DNA of 64,000 nt from Bacteroidota bacterium (lineage in GTDB: Bacteria; Bacteroidota; Bacteroidia; B-17B0; Aurantibacillaceae). The stretch lies in contig JAJNDK010000004.1 in NCBI GenBank assembly GCA_021156365.1, positions 124,001 to 188,000 on the forward strand. The letters are read 5' to 3'. Of this stretch, positions 18,702 through 27,811 are shown in pieces (positions within the stretch are counted from its first letter, which is position 1; every line of letters starts with the position of its first letter). The position numbers and the translations under genes were made by a program. Under the pieces are notes generated by a model. It searched no databases and was not told where the DNA came from. It worked only from the letters and a program-made list of their open reading frames with translations.

Positions 18702-19241
18702 ATGGAACAGCGGTATTTTATAGCTATAGTGCCTCCACAACAGGTAGCGGATGAGCTTGTTGCCGTTAAAAAAGAATTCGCAGAACGCTTCAATAGCAAA
18801 GCCGCCCTGCGATCGCCCGCACACATTACCCTGCACATGCCTTTTGTGTGGAAAGAAGAGAAAGAAGAGCAGCTGTTGGAAACGCTCGCCGGTTTTTCGT
18901 ACAGTGCGGCAGGGCAAAAAATCGGGTTGAAGAACTTCGGTCATTTCGGCGACCGCGTGATCTTTATAGATGTATTGAAAAACGAAACATTGGTTGACCT
19001 GCAGCAAAAACTGGTGCAGCATGCCAAAGAGAAACTGCAGCTATTCAATCAATCCGACAGTCTGCGCGGTTTTCACCCACATGTAACGGTTGCCTTCCGC
19101 GATCTGCGTAAACGTTTTTTTGAAGAAGCCTGGAAGGAATTTGCAGGCAGGGAATATACCGCTTCATTCCCGCTGTGCGACTTTTCGCTGCTGAAGCACG
19201 ATGGAAAGCAATGGAATGTATTGCGTACCTTTGCATTGTAA
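18702..19241 (+). CDS. 2'-5' RNA ligase-like 2H phosphoesterase
   Basis: A 179-residue protein of the LigT/2H superfamily with both signature histidine motifs: H41-I-T in SPAHITLHMPF and H127-V-T in FHPHVTVAFR. 2H enzymes hydrolyse or form 2',3'-cyclic phosphate or 2'-5' phosphodiester bonds in RNA or nucleotides; the physiological substrate here is unknown. Start ATG 18702 is preferred over the upstream TTG that belongs to the promoter. It is followed by a long perfect palindrome and then queG on the same strand. Confidence 0.85.
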   Translation: MEQRYFIAIVPPQQVADELVAVKKEFAERFNSKAALRSPAHITLHMPFVWKEEKEEQLLETLAGFSYSAAGQKIGLKNFGHFGDRVIFIDVLKNETLVDLQQKLVQHAKEKLQLFNQSDSLRGFHPHVTVAFRDLRKRFFEEAWKEFAGREYTASFPLCDFSLLKHDGKQWNVLRTFAL

Positions 19242-19249
19242 TTTTTCAT

Positions 19250-19285
19250 GGTGGCAGATCCCGATAGCTATCGGGATCTGCCACC
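19250..19285. repeat. 36-bp perfect palindrome with CCCGATAGCTATCGGG core
   Basis: Each half is 18 bases; the left half reads GGTGGCAGATCCCGATAG and the right half is its exact reverse complement. The core 16-mer CCCGATAGCTATCGGG recurs at 56582-56597. It fills the spacer between the 2H gene and queG. There is no T-tract, so it is a dispersed repeat or an mRNA-end hairpin rather than a classical terminator. Confidence 0.85.
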
Positions 19286-19295
19286 GGTATAAAAA

Positions 19296-20222
19296 ATGTC
19301 GCTGAAATCCAAATATACCTCGCTTGTAAAACAACACGCCAAACGCCTGGGCTTCGATTATTGCGGTATTTCCGAAGCCCGTTTCCTTGAAGAAGAAGCG
19401 CCGCGTCTTGAAAGATGGTTGAAGCAAAACATGCATGGCGAAATGAAGTACATGGAAAATCATTTCGACAAACGCCTTGATCCGCGGCTGTTGGTAGAGG
19501 GGTCCAAATCGGTGATCTCACTTTTATTGAATTATTTTCCTGCGCAGGAACAACATTCCGATGCGCCGAAGATCTCCAAGTATGCCTACGGCAATGACTA
19601 CCACGATGTGATCAAAGAAAAATGCAAAGAGCTGGTAGACAGCCTGCGCGAGGATATCGGCGACATCAACGGACGCTGTTTTGTGGATTCTGCTCCGGTG
19701 CTCGACAAAGCCTGGGCCCGGCAATCAGGCCTGGGATGGATCGGGAAGAACGCCAACCTCATTAACAAACAAAGCGGATCTTTTTATTTTGTGGCGGAGA
19801 TCATCTGCGACCTTGATCTCGAGTACGATTCGCCCATCGGGGATTTCTGCGGGACCTGCACCAAATGCATTGATGCCTGTCCCACACAGGCGATTGTCAA
19901 TCCTTATATAGTCGACGGCAGCAAATGTATTTCCTATCTCACCATAGAGCTGAAGAACAATATCCCCGGCGAGTTCAAAGACAAAATGAATAACTGGGCT
20001 TTTGGCTGCGATGTGTGCCAGGATGTATGTCCATGGAATCGCTTCAGCAAGCCGCACAATGAGCCTTTGTTTGAAAATAAAAATGGCCTGCTCGACTGGA
20101 CGAAAAACGAGTGGCAGGAAATAACGGAGGAAACGTTTAAGAAGGTATTCGGTAAAAGCGCTGTGAAGAGGACGAAATATGAGGGATTGAAGCGGAATAT
20201 CAGCTTTTTGAAGAATGGTTAA
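19296..20222 (+). CDS. queG: epoxyqueuosine reductase
   Basis: A 308-residue cobalamin-dependent iron-sulfur enzyme that reduces epoxyqueuosine to queuosine at position 34 of GUN-anticodon tRNAs. Two 4Fe-4S motifs are seen: [12 protein letters not shown] (C185, C188, C191, C195) and the second cluster with C211, C238, C241 and C245 ([13 protein letters not shown]). The conserved [20 protein letters not shown] segment around residues 130-149 is intact. The C-terminus is the short form without an extended HEAT domain. QueA, the preceding step, is encoded at 45404. Confidence 0.95.
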   Translation: MSLKSKYTSLVKQHAKRLGFDYCGISEARFLEEEAPRLERWLKQNMHGEMKYMENHFDKRLDPRLLVEGSKSVISLLLNYFPAQEQHSDAPKISKYAYGNDYHDVIKEKCKELVDSLREDIGDINGRCFVDSAPVLDKAWARQSGLGWIGKNANLINKQSGSFYFVAEIICDLDLEYDSPIGDFCGTCTKCIDACPTQAIVNPYIVDGSKCISYLTIELKNNIPGEFKDKMNNWAFGCDVCQDVCPWNRFSKPHNEPLFENKNGLLDWTKNEWQEITEETFKKVFGKSAVKRTKYEGLKRNISFLKNG

Positions 20223-20296
20223 TATGTTTTTAAATTATTTGGCTCTTTTGGTTTAGAAATCAGGAATAGAATGATGGGTTTTCATTAAAATAAGCC

Positions 20297-20304
20297 TATC
20301 TTTG
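20297..20304 (+). promoter_or_regulatory. -7 box of the helicase gene
   Basis: TATCTTTG lies 19 bases upstream of the ATG at 20324; a clear TTG partner at the ideal distance is not seen. Confidence 0.5.
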
Positions 20305-20323
20305 CAAGTCCCTTTTTTGAACT

Positions 20324-21859
20324 ATGCAAGAAGAACAGGTTACCGAGCAGCAAATCTTTACTACCGAGCCGAAAAAACTCTACCCGTACCAACAGGCAGC
20401 GGTGGATACTATTTTTTCGAAACTGGTAGACCTGCCTCCTAATTCCAACCTGCTTTTTCAATTACCGACAGGTGGGGGCAAGACCATCATCTTTGCAGAG
20501 ATCGCTTACCGTTATATCAACCAGTTTGGTAAAAAAGTTTTGATCCTTACACACCGCATCGAGCTTTCCAAACAAACCTCGGATGTACTGAGCGACAAAG
20601 GGATCCGCAATACGGTGATCAACAGCTCCGTAAAACAATTACCGAAAGAAGATCCGCACGATTGTTACACTGCATTGGTGGAAACACTCAATAACCGTCT
20701 TCAGGAGAATGACAGATTCCTTGAAGGAATAGGCCTGGTGATCGTTGATGAGGCACATTACAATTCGTTCCGCAAGATCTTCCATCACTTCGAGGATATT
20801 AATATTTTAGGAGTTACCGCAACACCATTGAGCAGCAATAAAAAACTGCCCTTGCGTGATACCTACCACGACATCATTATCGGCGAAAGCATTGCCTCCC
20901 TTATCGGGCAAGGATACCTCTGCGAAGCCACCACCTATAGCTACGATGTGAACCTGAGCACGTTGAAGATCGGTACGACGGGTGAGTTTACAGTGGGTTC
21001 TTCCGAATTGCTGTACAGCTCGGCCATGATGCAGAGCAAGCTGATCGACGCTTACGAAGAGGTTGGGTTCAACACCAAAACACTGATCTTCAACAGCGGG
21101 ATCCTGTCGAGCAGGGCCGTATGTGAGATGTTCAAAAAGAAGAACTACCCGGTGAAACACCTGGACAGCACCTTCACCGACAAAGAGCGGGCAGAAGTAT
21201 TGGACTGGTTCCGTCACACTCCGAATGGTATACTTACTTCCGTAAGTATCCTTACCACTGGCTTTGATGAGCCGGGTGTGGAAACCATTATGCTGAACCG
21301 CGCCACGAAATCGCTTACACTGTATCACCAGATGATCGGCCGTGGCTCACGTGTATTGCCGCAAAAGAAAAAATTCAATATTGTTGATCTTGGTAACAAT
21401 GCCCGCCGCTTTGGTTTGTGGCAGCTACCGGTGGACTGGAAACATGTGTTCATTGCTCCGCATCTGTATCTCGAGAACAGGTATAAAGACGAGTGGGATT
21501 TCGAAATGGAGCATGATTATGAAATGCCGGAAGAGATCAAACAGCGTTTCCTCAGCTCATCCAGGGAAGCCTTCATTGTGAAGGACCGCTATTCGGCCTG
21601 CATCCGCCGTGGTGCCAAACCGCAAACAGTGCTGGAAGAATCACTGGAAGATCATTTCCTGCGTATCCGCGAAAATTCGGCCGATATGGAAGAGGCCTTC
21701 GAACTGTTCAACCTGCTCGAAGAAGAAGCAAAATACCGCATCCGCCAGTTCTGCAAATGCATCAATGCCACGGACAACTACGCCGACTGGCAGTTTCAGA
21801 CTTATACCAGCAAGCTCCGGAGAAAGATCATTTCCTGGTTCGCTGCTATTGACCAATAG
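20324..21859 (+). CDS. superfamily 2 DEAD/DEAH helicase (RadD/SSL2-like)
   Basis: A 511-residue SF2 helicase. Motif I (LPTGGGKT, residues 47-54), motif Ia (LTHRIEL), motif II (VDEAH), motif III-like (VTATPL), motif V (LTTGFDEPGVE) and motif VI (YHQMIGRGSR) are all visible in the right order. The layout resembles RadD/SSL2-type helicases involved in DNA repair. The C-terminal 130 residues are a helical extension without a zinc motif. It appears to be monocistronic. Confidence 0.88.
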   Translation: MQEEQVTEQQIFTTEPKKLYPYQQAAVDTIFSKLVDLPPNSNLLFQLPTGGGKTIIFAEIAYRYINQFGKKVLILTHRIELSKQTSDVLSDKGIRNTVINSSVKQLPKEDPHDCYTALVETLNNRLQENDRFLEGIGLVIVDEAHYNSFRKIFHHFEDINILGVTATPLSSNKKLPLRDTYHDIIIGESIASLIGQGYLCEATTYSYDVNLSTLKIGTTGEFTVGSSELLYSSAMMQSKLIDAYEEVGFNTKTLIFNSGILSSRAVCEMFKKKNYPVKHLDSTFTDKERAEVLDWFRHTPNGILTSVSILTTGFDEPGVETIMLNRATKSLTLYHQMIGRGSRVLPQKKKFNIVDLGNNARRFGLWQLPVDWKHVFIAPHLYLENRYKDEWDFEMEHDYEMPEEIKQRFLSSSREAFIVKDRYSACIRRGAKPQTVLEESLEDHFLRIRENSADMEEAFELFNLLEEEAKYRIRQFCKCINATDNYADWQFQTYTSKLRRKIISWFAAIDQ

Positions 21860-21932
21860 GAACAAAAAAAGACTGGTTGAAAACAACCTTTCAGTTGTGA
21901 CTTATTGAGATCTCCATGCTACTACTGATGGT

Positions 21933-23123
21933 TTAGTTTATTTTTATGTAATAATATACGGAGACGTTTTTGGATCTGGTTTCGGAAGAATTACCTGCAA
22001 AATCAATTGTTGCACCGCTACCACCATAATTTGGATCGCCATGTCCTTCTTCGAAACTGCCTCCTCCACCCGAAATTGCATTTGAATTATGATTATGCCG
22101 CTTAAATTCGTCCTTTTGATACTTCCCCAATCCAGGTTGATCCGGATTTAATTGACTAAGGTCTGAAGGTGGGGTTGTGTATTTTGGGTCAAAATCATTT
22201 AAACCCCGCAAAAAAAGGCCCCTCAGATCGGGAGCATTTGGGAGAGATGAAATGGTTGAATATTTAGAATCAGGCAGAGATCTGCCATCACAGGGCGCCC
22301 ATTTACTCTTTTTCGAAGACCATGTTTTACCATCAAGACTTTTCTCATTATTTTTTGTGGTAAAGCTAAACTGTTCAAAATTCAGCAATGACGATACAAT
22401 GGTGCCGATTGGCAAATCTTTGCTTGAACTCAAAGCCCCCTCGGCTACTGACTTACTCACATAAGGTCCCCGATTCGTTTGTAGTGATAAAATCAAATCC
22501 TTTTCAGCGTCTCTTTTACACGTAATTACAAAACTGAAAGCGCTTAATGTTTGCCCGACAGACAGGCCACCACTTATTACACTACCTTCAGGTTGAACAT
22601 TAAAACTGGATACTACCGGCATTGCATCTCCGGGAGCTTGTGGCCGATAATAAAAATTAAATACAACAATATCCTCCGTTTCAACATTGGTTCCTTGTAT
22701 AAAACCTGTTCGACTTTTATCATTAACAATTTCAACACATTTAACATATGCGTCGTAAAGATTGGTGTTTGGTATGGTGCTAAATGTGGTTTGATAAAAG
22801 TCTTTAGAAATGTTTAACTCTGTCTGATTTATTATTTTATTTCTGAACTCGTTGTAATTGTTTTCTGAAAAATCCATTCCTAATGTTACAGGAACGCCTT
22901 CGATCGGTAATGTGACAGAACCACCCCATTTCCCGTTTTTCATATCTGTCCTGAACCCTTCGGATAAGTAATATGTTCTTAAATCCTTACTGAATGAACC
23001 TGTATTTGTCATTTGAGTGAACGAATAAAGAGATTGATGAAGCAGTTTGTCACAGTCTTGGGCAAGAGCTGAAACACTTAACAGTAGGAAAAGGCCTAAA
23101 AAAACGGATGTGTTCTTTTTCAT
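21933..23123 (-). CDS. secreted protein with a phage tail-collar-like C-terminal domain
   Basis: A 396-residue protein with a clear signal peptide (FLLLSVSALAQ). The middle part is beta-rich and unknown. The C-terminal 120 residues look like the tip region of phage/short tail fibre collar proteins: WAPCDGRSLPDSKYS, PDLRGLFLRGLND, a histidine/glycine-rich insertion (KRHNHNSNAISGGGG) and the final ETRSKNVSVYYYIKIN. There are no phage genes nearby, so this is a host-encoded surface or secreted protein using that fold. It starts 21 bases after the SBBP adhesin gene on the same strand and may be co-transcribed with it. Confidence 0.75.
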   Translation of the reverse strand: MKKNTSVFLGLFLLLSVSALAQDCDKLLHQSLYSFTQMTNTGSFSKDLRTYYLSEGFRTDMKNGKWGGSVTLPIEGVPVTLGMDFSENNYNEFRNKIINQTELNISKDFYQTTFSTIPNTNLYDAYVKCVEIVNDKSRTGFIQGTNVETEDIVVFNFYYRPQAPGDAMPVVSSFNVQPEGSVISGGLSVGQTLSAFSFVITCKRDAEKDLILSLQTNRGPYVSKSVAEGALSSSKDLPIGTIVSSLLNFEQFSFTTKNNEKSLDGKTWSSKKSKWAPCDGRSLPDSKYSTISSLPNAPDLRGLFLRGLNDFDPKYTTPPSDLSQLNPDQPGLGKYQKDEFKRHNHNSNAISGGGGSFEEGHGDPNYGGSGATIDFAGNSSETRSKNVSVYYYIKIN

Positions 23124-23144
23124 TTGAGTTTGTTATTTATAAAG

Positions 23145-26100
23145 TTAATTAATAATAATTTTTTTTATATTCATCATTTTCTCTCCCGCGATCTTCACCA
23201 GGTAAACACCGGATGGCAACGGTTCAATATCGATGCTGTGTTTGTTCTCTTTCACATTGGTTTTATACACACATTGGCCGAGTGTATTCTCAAGCTCAAT
23301 GCGGATCGTCTCGTTTTTATCAATGGTATATTCAATCGTTAGAACGTTCTGTGCGGGATTTGGATACACTTTAAAAAAATCGTTCACATCCATTTTATTT
23401 ATGCCGATACTCGTAGGGCTTTTGATATTGGAGCGTGATGTATTGATAGCTCCCAGTACCTGGTTGTTACCATTCCCGTTTCGCATAGAAGAAGTACATA
23501 CCTGGCCGCTTAGCCAGTTTACATCCACGCGATAGGAGGCCAGGGGAAAGGAGGCATAGTTCACATCCGTATACGAATTATTTGTTCCGGGAATGATCTG
23601 CTGCAGCACAAAGTTCCCGGTTGAATTATCGTCCCTGTAGAAATTATAAGAAGCCACCTGGTTACTTGTGTTCTCAATTTCATAATACGACCACTGAAAA
23701 TTCCCTAAACTGAGATATTGCAGGTGTATGGATTTGTGGTAAAGTCCCGGATCGCCCTCTCCTCCGCAGGTATCCAATACGGTAACCCTGTATTTGTAGG
23801 AGGTAGAATTAGGATTTGCCCCCATATCATGATATTCACTTAAAGAATCACCATGAACAGCGCCTATTTGCTGAAATACATTGGTTGTGATCTCCCGGTA
23901 TATTTTAAAACTGTCGATATTACCTACATTGGAGGGCTTTTCCCAAACGATGATATTGTGAGTGGCTGTTGCTGAATCAGCAGTTACCACGCATATTTCC
24001 TGTATCTCCGCAAGATACTGAACGGTAACCGTATTAGATGTAACACAGCCCTTGTTATCGGTAGTTTGCAAAGTATAGTTTCCTGCGCTAAGGCCTGAAG
24101 CTGTATTACCTGAGCCACCTACAGGCTGCCAATTATACGAATAAGGTACTGTTCCACCTGTAACAGTGACGGTTGCTCCTCCATTGGTTTGGCCAAAACA
24201 GGTGATATGCGTAACCGAAGCTACCGCACCTGCAAGAACTGCCGGTTGTGTAATGATGACATTGGTTTGTGCAATACATCCGTTCAGATCAATAGCAGTA
24301 ACAGTATAATTGTTTGCAGAAAGCCCTGTTGCGGTTGTTGTTGTATAACCACCCGGCGACCAGGAATACACATTGCCTCCAGATCCTCCGGTTGCGTTTA
24401 CAGAAGCAATCCCGTTAGATCCGCCAAAACAGGAAACATTTATTTGGGAAGCCGTAACGAGGTTGAATTGTCCGGGCTGGGAAACAAAGAAAGTAACAGA
24501 AGCCGGACACCCGTTATTATCAGTGATGCTTACTGTATAATTACCTGCAATGAGCGAAGAAGAAGAGCTACCGGTACCTCCCGCGGGAGACCAGCTATAC
24601 GTGTACGGCAAGCTTCCTCCACTTGTATTTAATGAGACAAAGCCGTTCGTTCCACCGAAACAGGTTACGTTGGACTGTGAACCAACGCCGGAAGTGAGAG
24701 CAGTAGGTTGAGTAATGCTGACAGTAAGTGTTACTGTGGTTCCAATAGCATCAGTAACTGTTACCGTGTGTGTGCCTGCTCCGAGGTTGTTAACGGCAGC
24801 ACTTGTCTGTCCGCCAGGCTGCCATAAATAAACGAAAGGAGATTGATTTCCTGTTGCACCGACGGTAGCAGAGCCATTTGTTCCGCCAAAGCAGCTTACA
24901 TTATTATTTACAGTAAGCGTCGCTGTAAGTACAGACTGGAGGTATTGGCCAATAAAAAGATCATCGTCCTGCGTAGCTGTTAAGTTGTTAGTCCCTGTAC
25001 CGGGATCAAAGTCCACCACATCGCTGAATGTCCCAAAGACATTTACAATACCGGTGTTTTTAATACTTAAACCGGTAGCCCGATCGTTATTTACTCCACC
25101 CATTTTTTTTGCATAAATGATGTTTCCACTGCCATTGTATCTCGAGATAAAAACATCTTCACTACCTGCATTGGAAACAAGGAAGTTGCTGGTGGGTGTC
25201 GGATCAAAATCAGCGGTTCCCGAAAAATACCCGGTTATGTTTACGTTTCCGTTTGCATCTACAGCAATATCATTTGCCACATCATCGTTGATGCCCCCGA
25301 TCTGTTTGGCGTAGACATAATTTCCGGCAGCGTCATAACGCGCAAAAAAGGCATCTTTGTTCCCGGCAGCGCTTAATGTTGCGGTGGCCGCGCCCGGATC
25401 AAAATCGCCGGAGCCCGAAAAATAACCCGTTACATATATATTGCCGGACGCATCCACATCAATGCCCTGCATATAAGTGCTGGCGGTCCCGAATTGTTTG
25501 GTAAGCACAAGTGTACCAAAGGAATCATATTTTCTGAAAACGGTACCGCCGGTTGTATACGCATTTCCGGCCGCGTCAAGAGCTATCGATTGTTTATTTC
25601 CTGCGCCTGCCGTGGTTTCCGCGAAAGCATACACATAGTTTCCATTAATATCATATTTAGCAATAAACGTAGTAGGACTTCCCCCGACAAGATTAGCTGT
25701 TCCTGCGCCGGGGTTAAAATCAATAGTTCCCTGGAAAGTGCCTGTTACATAAAGACTTCCTGATCCGTCCACTTTAATTCCCGAAATATAATCAGCATTG
25801 GTGCCCCCGATTCTTTTTGCAAAAACATAATTACCATTTGCATCATATTTGGCGAAGAATATATCCTGTGCGCCGGTTGAGGTTAAGGCAGAGTATCCCA
25901 CACCCGGATCGAAATCAGTGGTGCCATTAAAATTGCCTGCGATATAAATTGCATTGGTAACAGTATCTACTGCAATACTAAAGAAGGCATTGGTACTGAT
26001 ATTAGCAGGGATCGTTTTTGCAAGTACTGCGTTTCCTGCCGCATCGTGTTTGGCGAAAAAACATTCGTTTGCACCCGAATGACTGTTGGCAACGATTCCT

Positions 26101-27695
26101 GTTCCTCCCTCGAAATCCAGGGCTCCGAATGAGCAGCCGGTTGTGTATACATTTCCTGCCGCGTCCTTTGTAATATTATAAGAAAAATCGCTGCCCTGGT
26201 TATTTCCGACATAACTCAAAAAGCCGCCAACCCAGCTATAGTTTCCCGCGTTTGTGTATTTTGCTATGTATCCCGAATAGGAGCTTGGGTATCCTGAAAG
26301 CGTTTGTGTACCTGCTCCCGGGTCAAAATCCAGTCCGGTACTATTGCCGGCAAAGGAACCACCGATCCATATATTTCCCAAAGGACTGAGGGCAATTGCA
26401 TAATTTTTTTCAAGGGTGGTTCCCCCGATTTGTTTGGCATGAATGTATGCCCCGGAAGAACTGTATTTTGCAAAGAACACATCGTTGGCCCCAAAAGTAC
26501 TAAGATTGGCTGTTGCCCCGCCTGCATCAAAGTCTACGGTTCCGGTAAATGTTCCGCTTACATATACATTTTCCGAGGCATCGGTAGCAAGTGAAAAGCC
26601 CTCTACATTTGGTATATTCGTTGTTCCGCCCATGTCTATAGCATACACATAGTTTCCGGCGCTGTTATATTTAGCTACGAAGGCATCCTTACCACCCGAA
26701 GTGCTTAAATTGGCTGTTCCCCCACCCGGATCAAAGTCCACCGTGTTTTGAAAACAACCGCTTATGTAAATATTATTATTTACATCTACAGCCAATGCCC
26801 TCAAAAAATCCTGGCCGGTATTACCAATTGGTTTTGCCAAAAGATAATCGCCACTCGCATTGTATTTTGCAAAGAAAAGATCCGGAGCACTTCCGTTACT
26901 GCCAATATTATCTGTACCGGCTCCGGGATCCATATCTACCGTTCCGTTCAGATAACCGGCAATTATAATATTTCCTGCCCCGTCTGTTTTAATGCCAGTG
27001 CTATAACAGCCACTTGATGCAGTGGATACAAGTTGTTTTGCAAACGAAAAAGTACCGGAGTTATCATACTTGGCAATAAAGCTACTGGCAGTACCTCCGG
27101 GGCTAAGAACGAAAGAAGCTGCGGAGGGATCAAAGTCGGCAGTAAGGGAAAAGTCGCCGGTTATATATATATTATTACTCAGATCTGTAGTCAGGCCTAA
27201 AGAATTGTCCACTCCGGCACCACCAATTTGTTTTACAAACAGAAATGCACCGCTGGCATCATACTTCGCAATATAAACATCGTTGCTACCGAATGAGATC
27301 AGGTTGGCGGAGCCTGTTCCCGGATCAAAATCCCGGGTTCCCGTAAATTCACCTGTAATCACTATTTCGTTGTTCTGATTGATAGCAATGGACCGTCCTG
27401 TTCCTCCGATTTGTTTTGCAAACAGCATCGCACCGTTTGCATCGTATTTGGCAAAATATCCTTTAGTTACGCCTACGGTAAGAGGGAATCCAATTGATCC
27501 GGTGCCAGGATCAAAATCTACAAGGCCGGTGTACGACCCTGTTACATATACGTTTTCGCTCGCATCCGTGCACATCGAAAAGACGTCTACCTGCCCTGTG
27601 GAAAAATTTTGTGAATTGAATGACCATTGATGTTGCACCTGACCAAAAACGACAACACTGAATGCAAACAGAAAAAGAACCGCAGGTTTTCTCAT
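23145..27695 (-). CDS. T9SS-sorted adhesin with SBBP beta-propeller and SprB repeats
   Basis: A 1516-residue secreted protein. After the signal peptide (AFSVVVFGQ), about 900 residues consist of SBBP-type repeats of roughly 50 residues, each with an AxDxxGNxYxTG-like strand and a D-F-D-P-G motif (about 13 copies, some degenerate). Four SprB repeats follow (each with a CFGGTNG-like core), then two fibronectin-like modules, the motif GAINTSRSNIKSP and a type A sorting domain (VYPNPAQNVLTIEY ... GVYLVKIAG). It should be exported by T9SS and anchored to the cell surface, probably as an adhesin. No catalytic motif is seen. Confidence 0.9.
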   Translation of the reverse strand: MRKPAVLFLFAFSVVVFGQVQHQWSFNSQNFSTGQVDVFSMCTDASENVYVTGSYTGLVDFDPGTGSIGFPLTVGVTKGYFAKYDANGAMLFAKQIGGTGRSIAINQNNEIVITGEFTGTRDFDPGTGSANLISFGSNDVYIAKYDASGAFLFVKQIGGAGVDNSLGLTTDLSNNIYITGDFSLTADFDPSAASFVLSPGGTASSFIAKYDNSGTFSFAKQLVSTASSGCYSTGIKTDGAGNIIIAGYLNGTVDMDPGAGTDNIGSNGSAPDLFFAKYNASGDYLLAKPIGNTGQDFLRALAVDVNNNIYISGCFQNTVDFDPGGGTANLSTSGGKDAFVAKYNSAGNYVYAIDMGGTTNIPNVEGFSLATDASENVYVSGTFTGTVDFDAGGATANLSTFGANDVFFAKYSSSGAYIHAKQIGGTTLEKNYAIALSPLGNIWIGGSFAGNSTGLDFDPGAGTQTLSGYPSSYSGYIAKYTNAGNYSWVGGFLSYVGNNQGSDFSYNITKDAAGNVYTTGCSFGALDFEGGTGIVANSHSGANECFFAKHDAAGNAVLAKTIPANISTNAFFSIAVDTVTNAIYIAGNFNGTTDFDPGVGYSALTSTGAQDIFFAKYDANGNYVFAKRIGGTNADYISGIKVDGSGSLYVTGTFQGTIDFNPGAGTANLVGGSPTTFIAKYDINGNYVYAFAETTAGAGNKQSIALDAAGNAYTTGGTVFRKYDSFGTLVLTKQFGTASTYMQGIDVDASGNIYVTGYFSGSGDFDPGAATATLSAAGNKDAFFARYDAAGNYVYAKQIGGINDDVANDIAVDANGNVNITGYFSGTADFDPTPTSNFLVSNAGSEDVFISRYNGSGNIIYAKKMGGVNNDRATGLSIKNTGIVNVFGTFSDVVDFDPGTGTNNLTATQDDDLFIGQYLQSVLTATLTVNNNVSCFGGTNGSATVGATGNQSPFVYLWQPGGQTSAAVNNLGAGTHTVTVTDAIGTTVTLTVSITQPTALTSGVGSQSNVTCFGGTNGFVSLNTSGGSLPYTYSWSPAGGTGSSSSSLIAGNYTVSITDNNGCPASVTFFVSQPGQFNLVTASQINVSCFGGSNGIASVNATGGSGGNVYSWSPGGYTTTTATGLSANNYTVTAIDLNGCIAQTNVIITQPAVLAGAVASVTHITCFGQTNGGATVTVTGGTVPYSYNWQPVGGSGNTASGLSAGNYTLQTTDNKGCVTSNTVTVQYLAEIQEICVVTADSATATHNIIVWEKPSNVGNIDSFKIYREITTNVFQQIGAVHGDSLSEYHDMGANPNSTSYKYRVTVLDTCGGEGDPGLYHKSIHLQYLSLGNFQWSYYEIENTSNQVASYNFYRDDNSTGNFVLQQIIPGTNNSYTDVNYASFPLASYRVDVNWLSGQVCTSSMRNGNGNNQVLGAINTSRSNIKSPTSIGINKMDVNDFFKVYPNPAQNVLTIEYTIDKNETIRIELENTLGQCVYKTNVKENKHSIDIEPLPSGVYLVKIAGEKMMNIKKIIIN

Positions 27696-27759
27696 AATTA
27701 TTTTGATTTAAAGGAAGAAATAGTGAAGAACAAAATAAATCAAATGCGGAGGAGCAGGC

Positions 27760-27779
27760 AACACTCATTAATGAGTGTT
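27760..27779. promoter_or_regulatory. 20-bp perfect palindrome, candidate operator
   Basis: AACACTCATTAATGAGTGTT is a perfect 20-bp palindrome in the 116-base gap between the PAS-LuxR gene and the SBBP adhesin gene. The minus strand has no T-tract behind it, so it does not look like the terminator of the LuxR gene. It lies about 65 bases upstream of the adhesin start, where a regulator could bind. Confidence 0.45.
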
Positions 27780-27811
27780 TTTTGAGACGAAGAGAAAAAT
27801 AATAGAGTATA

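Noticed and set aside
21933-23123. Prophage remnant because of the tail-collar-like domain
   Set aside because: There are no other phage genes, no integrase or att site, and the protein has a signal peptide.
23900-27600. Regularly spaced repeats that could suggest a CRISPR array
   Set aside because: The periodicity is in the protein (SBBP and SprB units), with diverged DNA copies and an unbroken reading frame.
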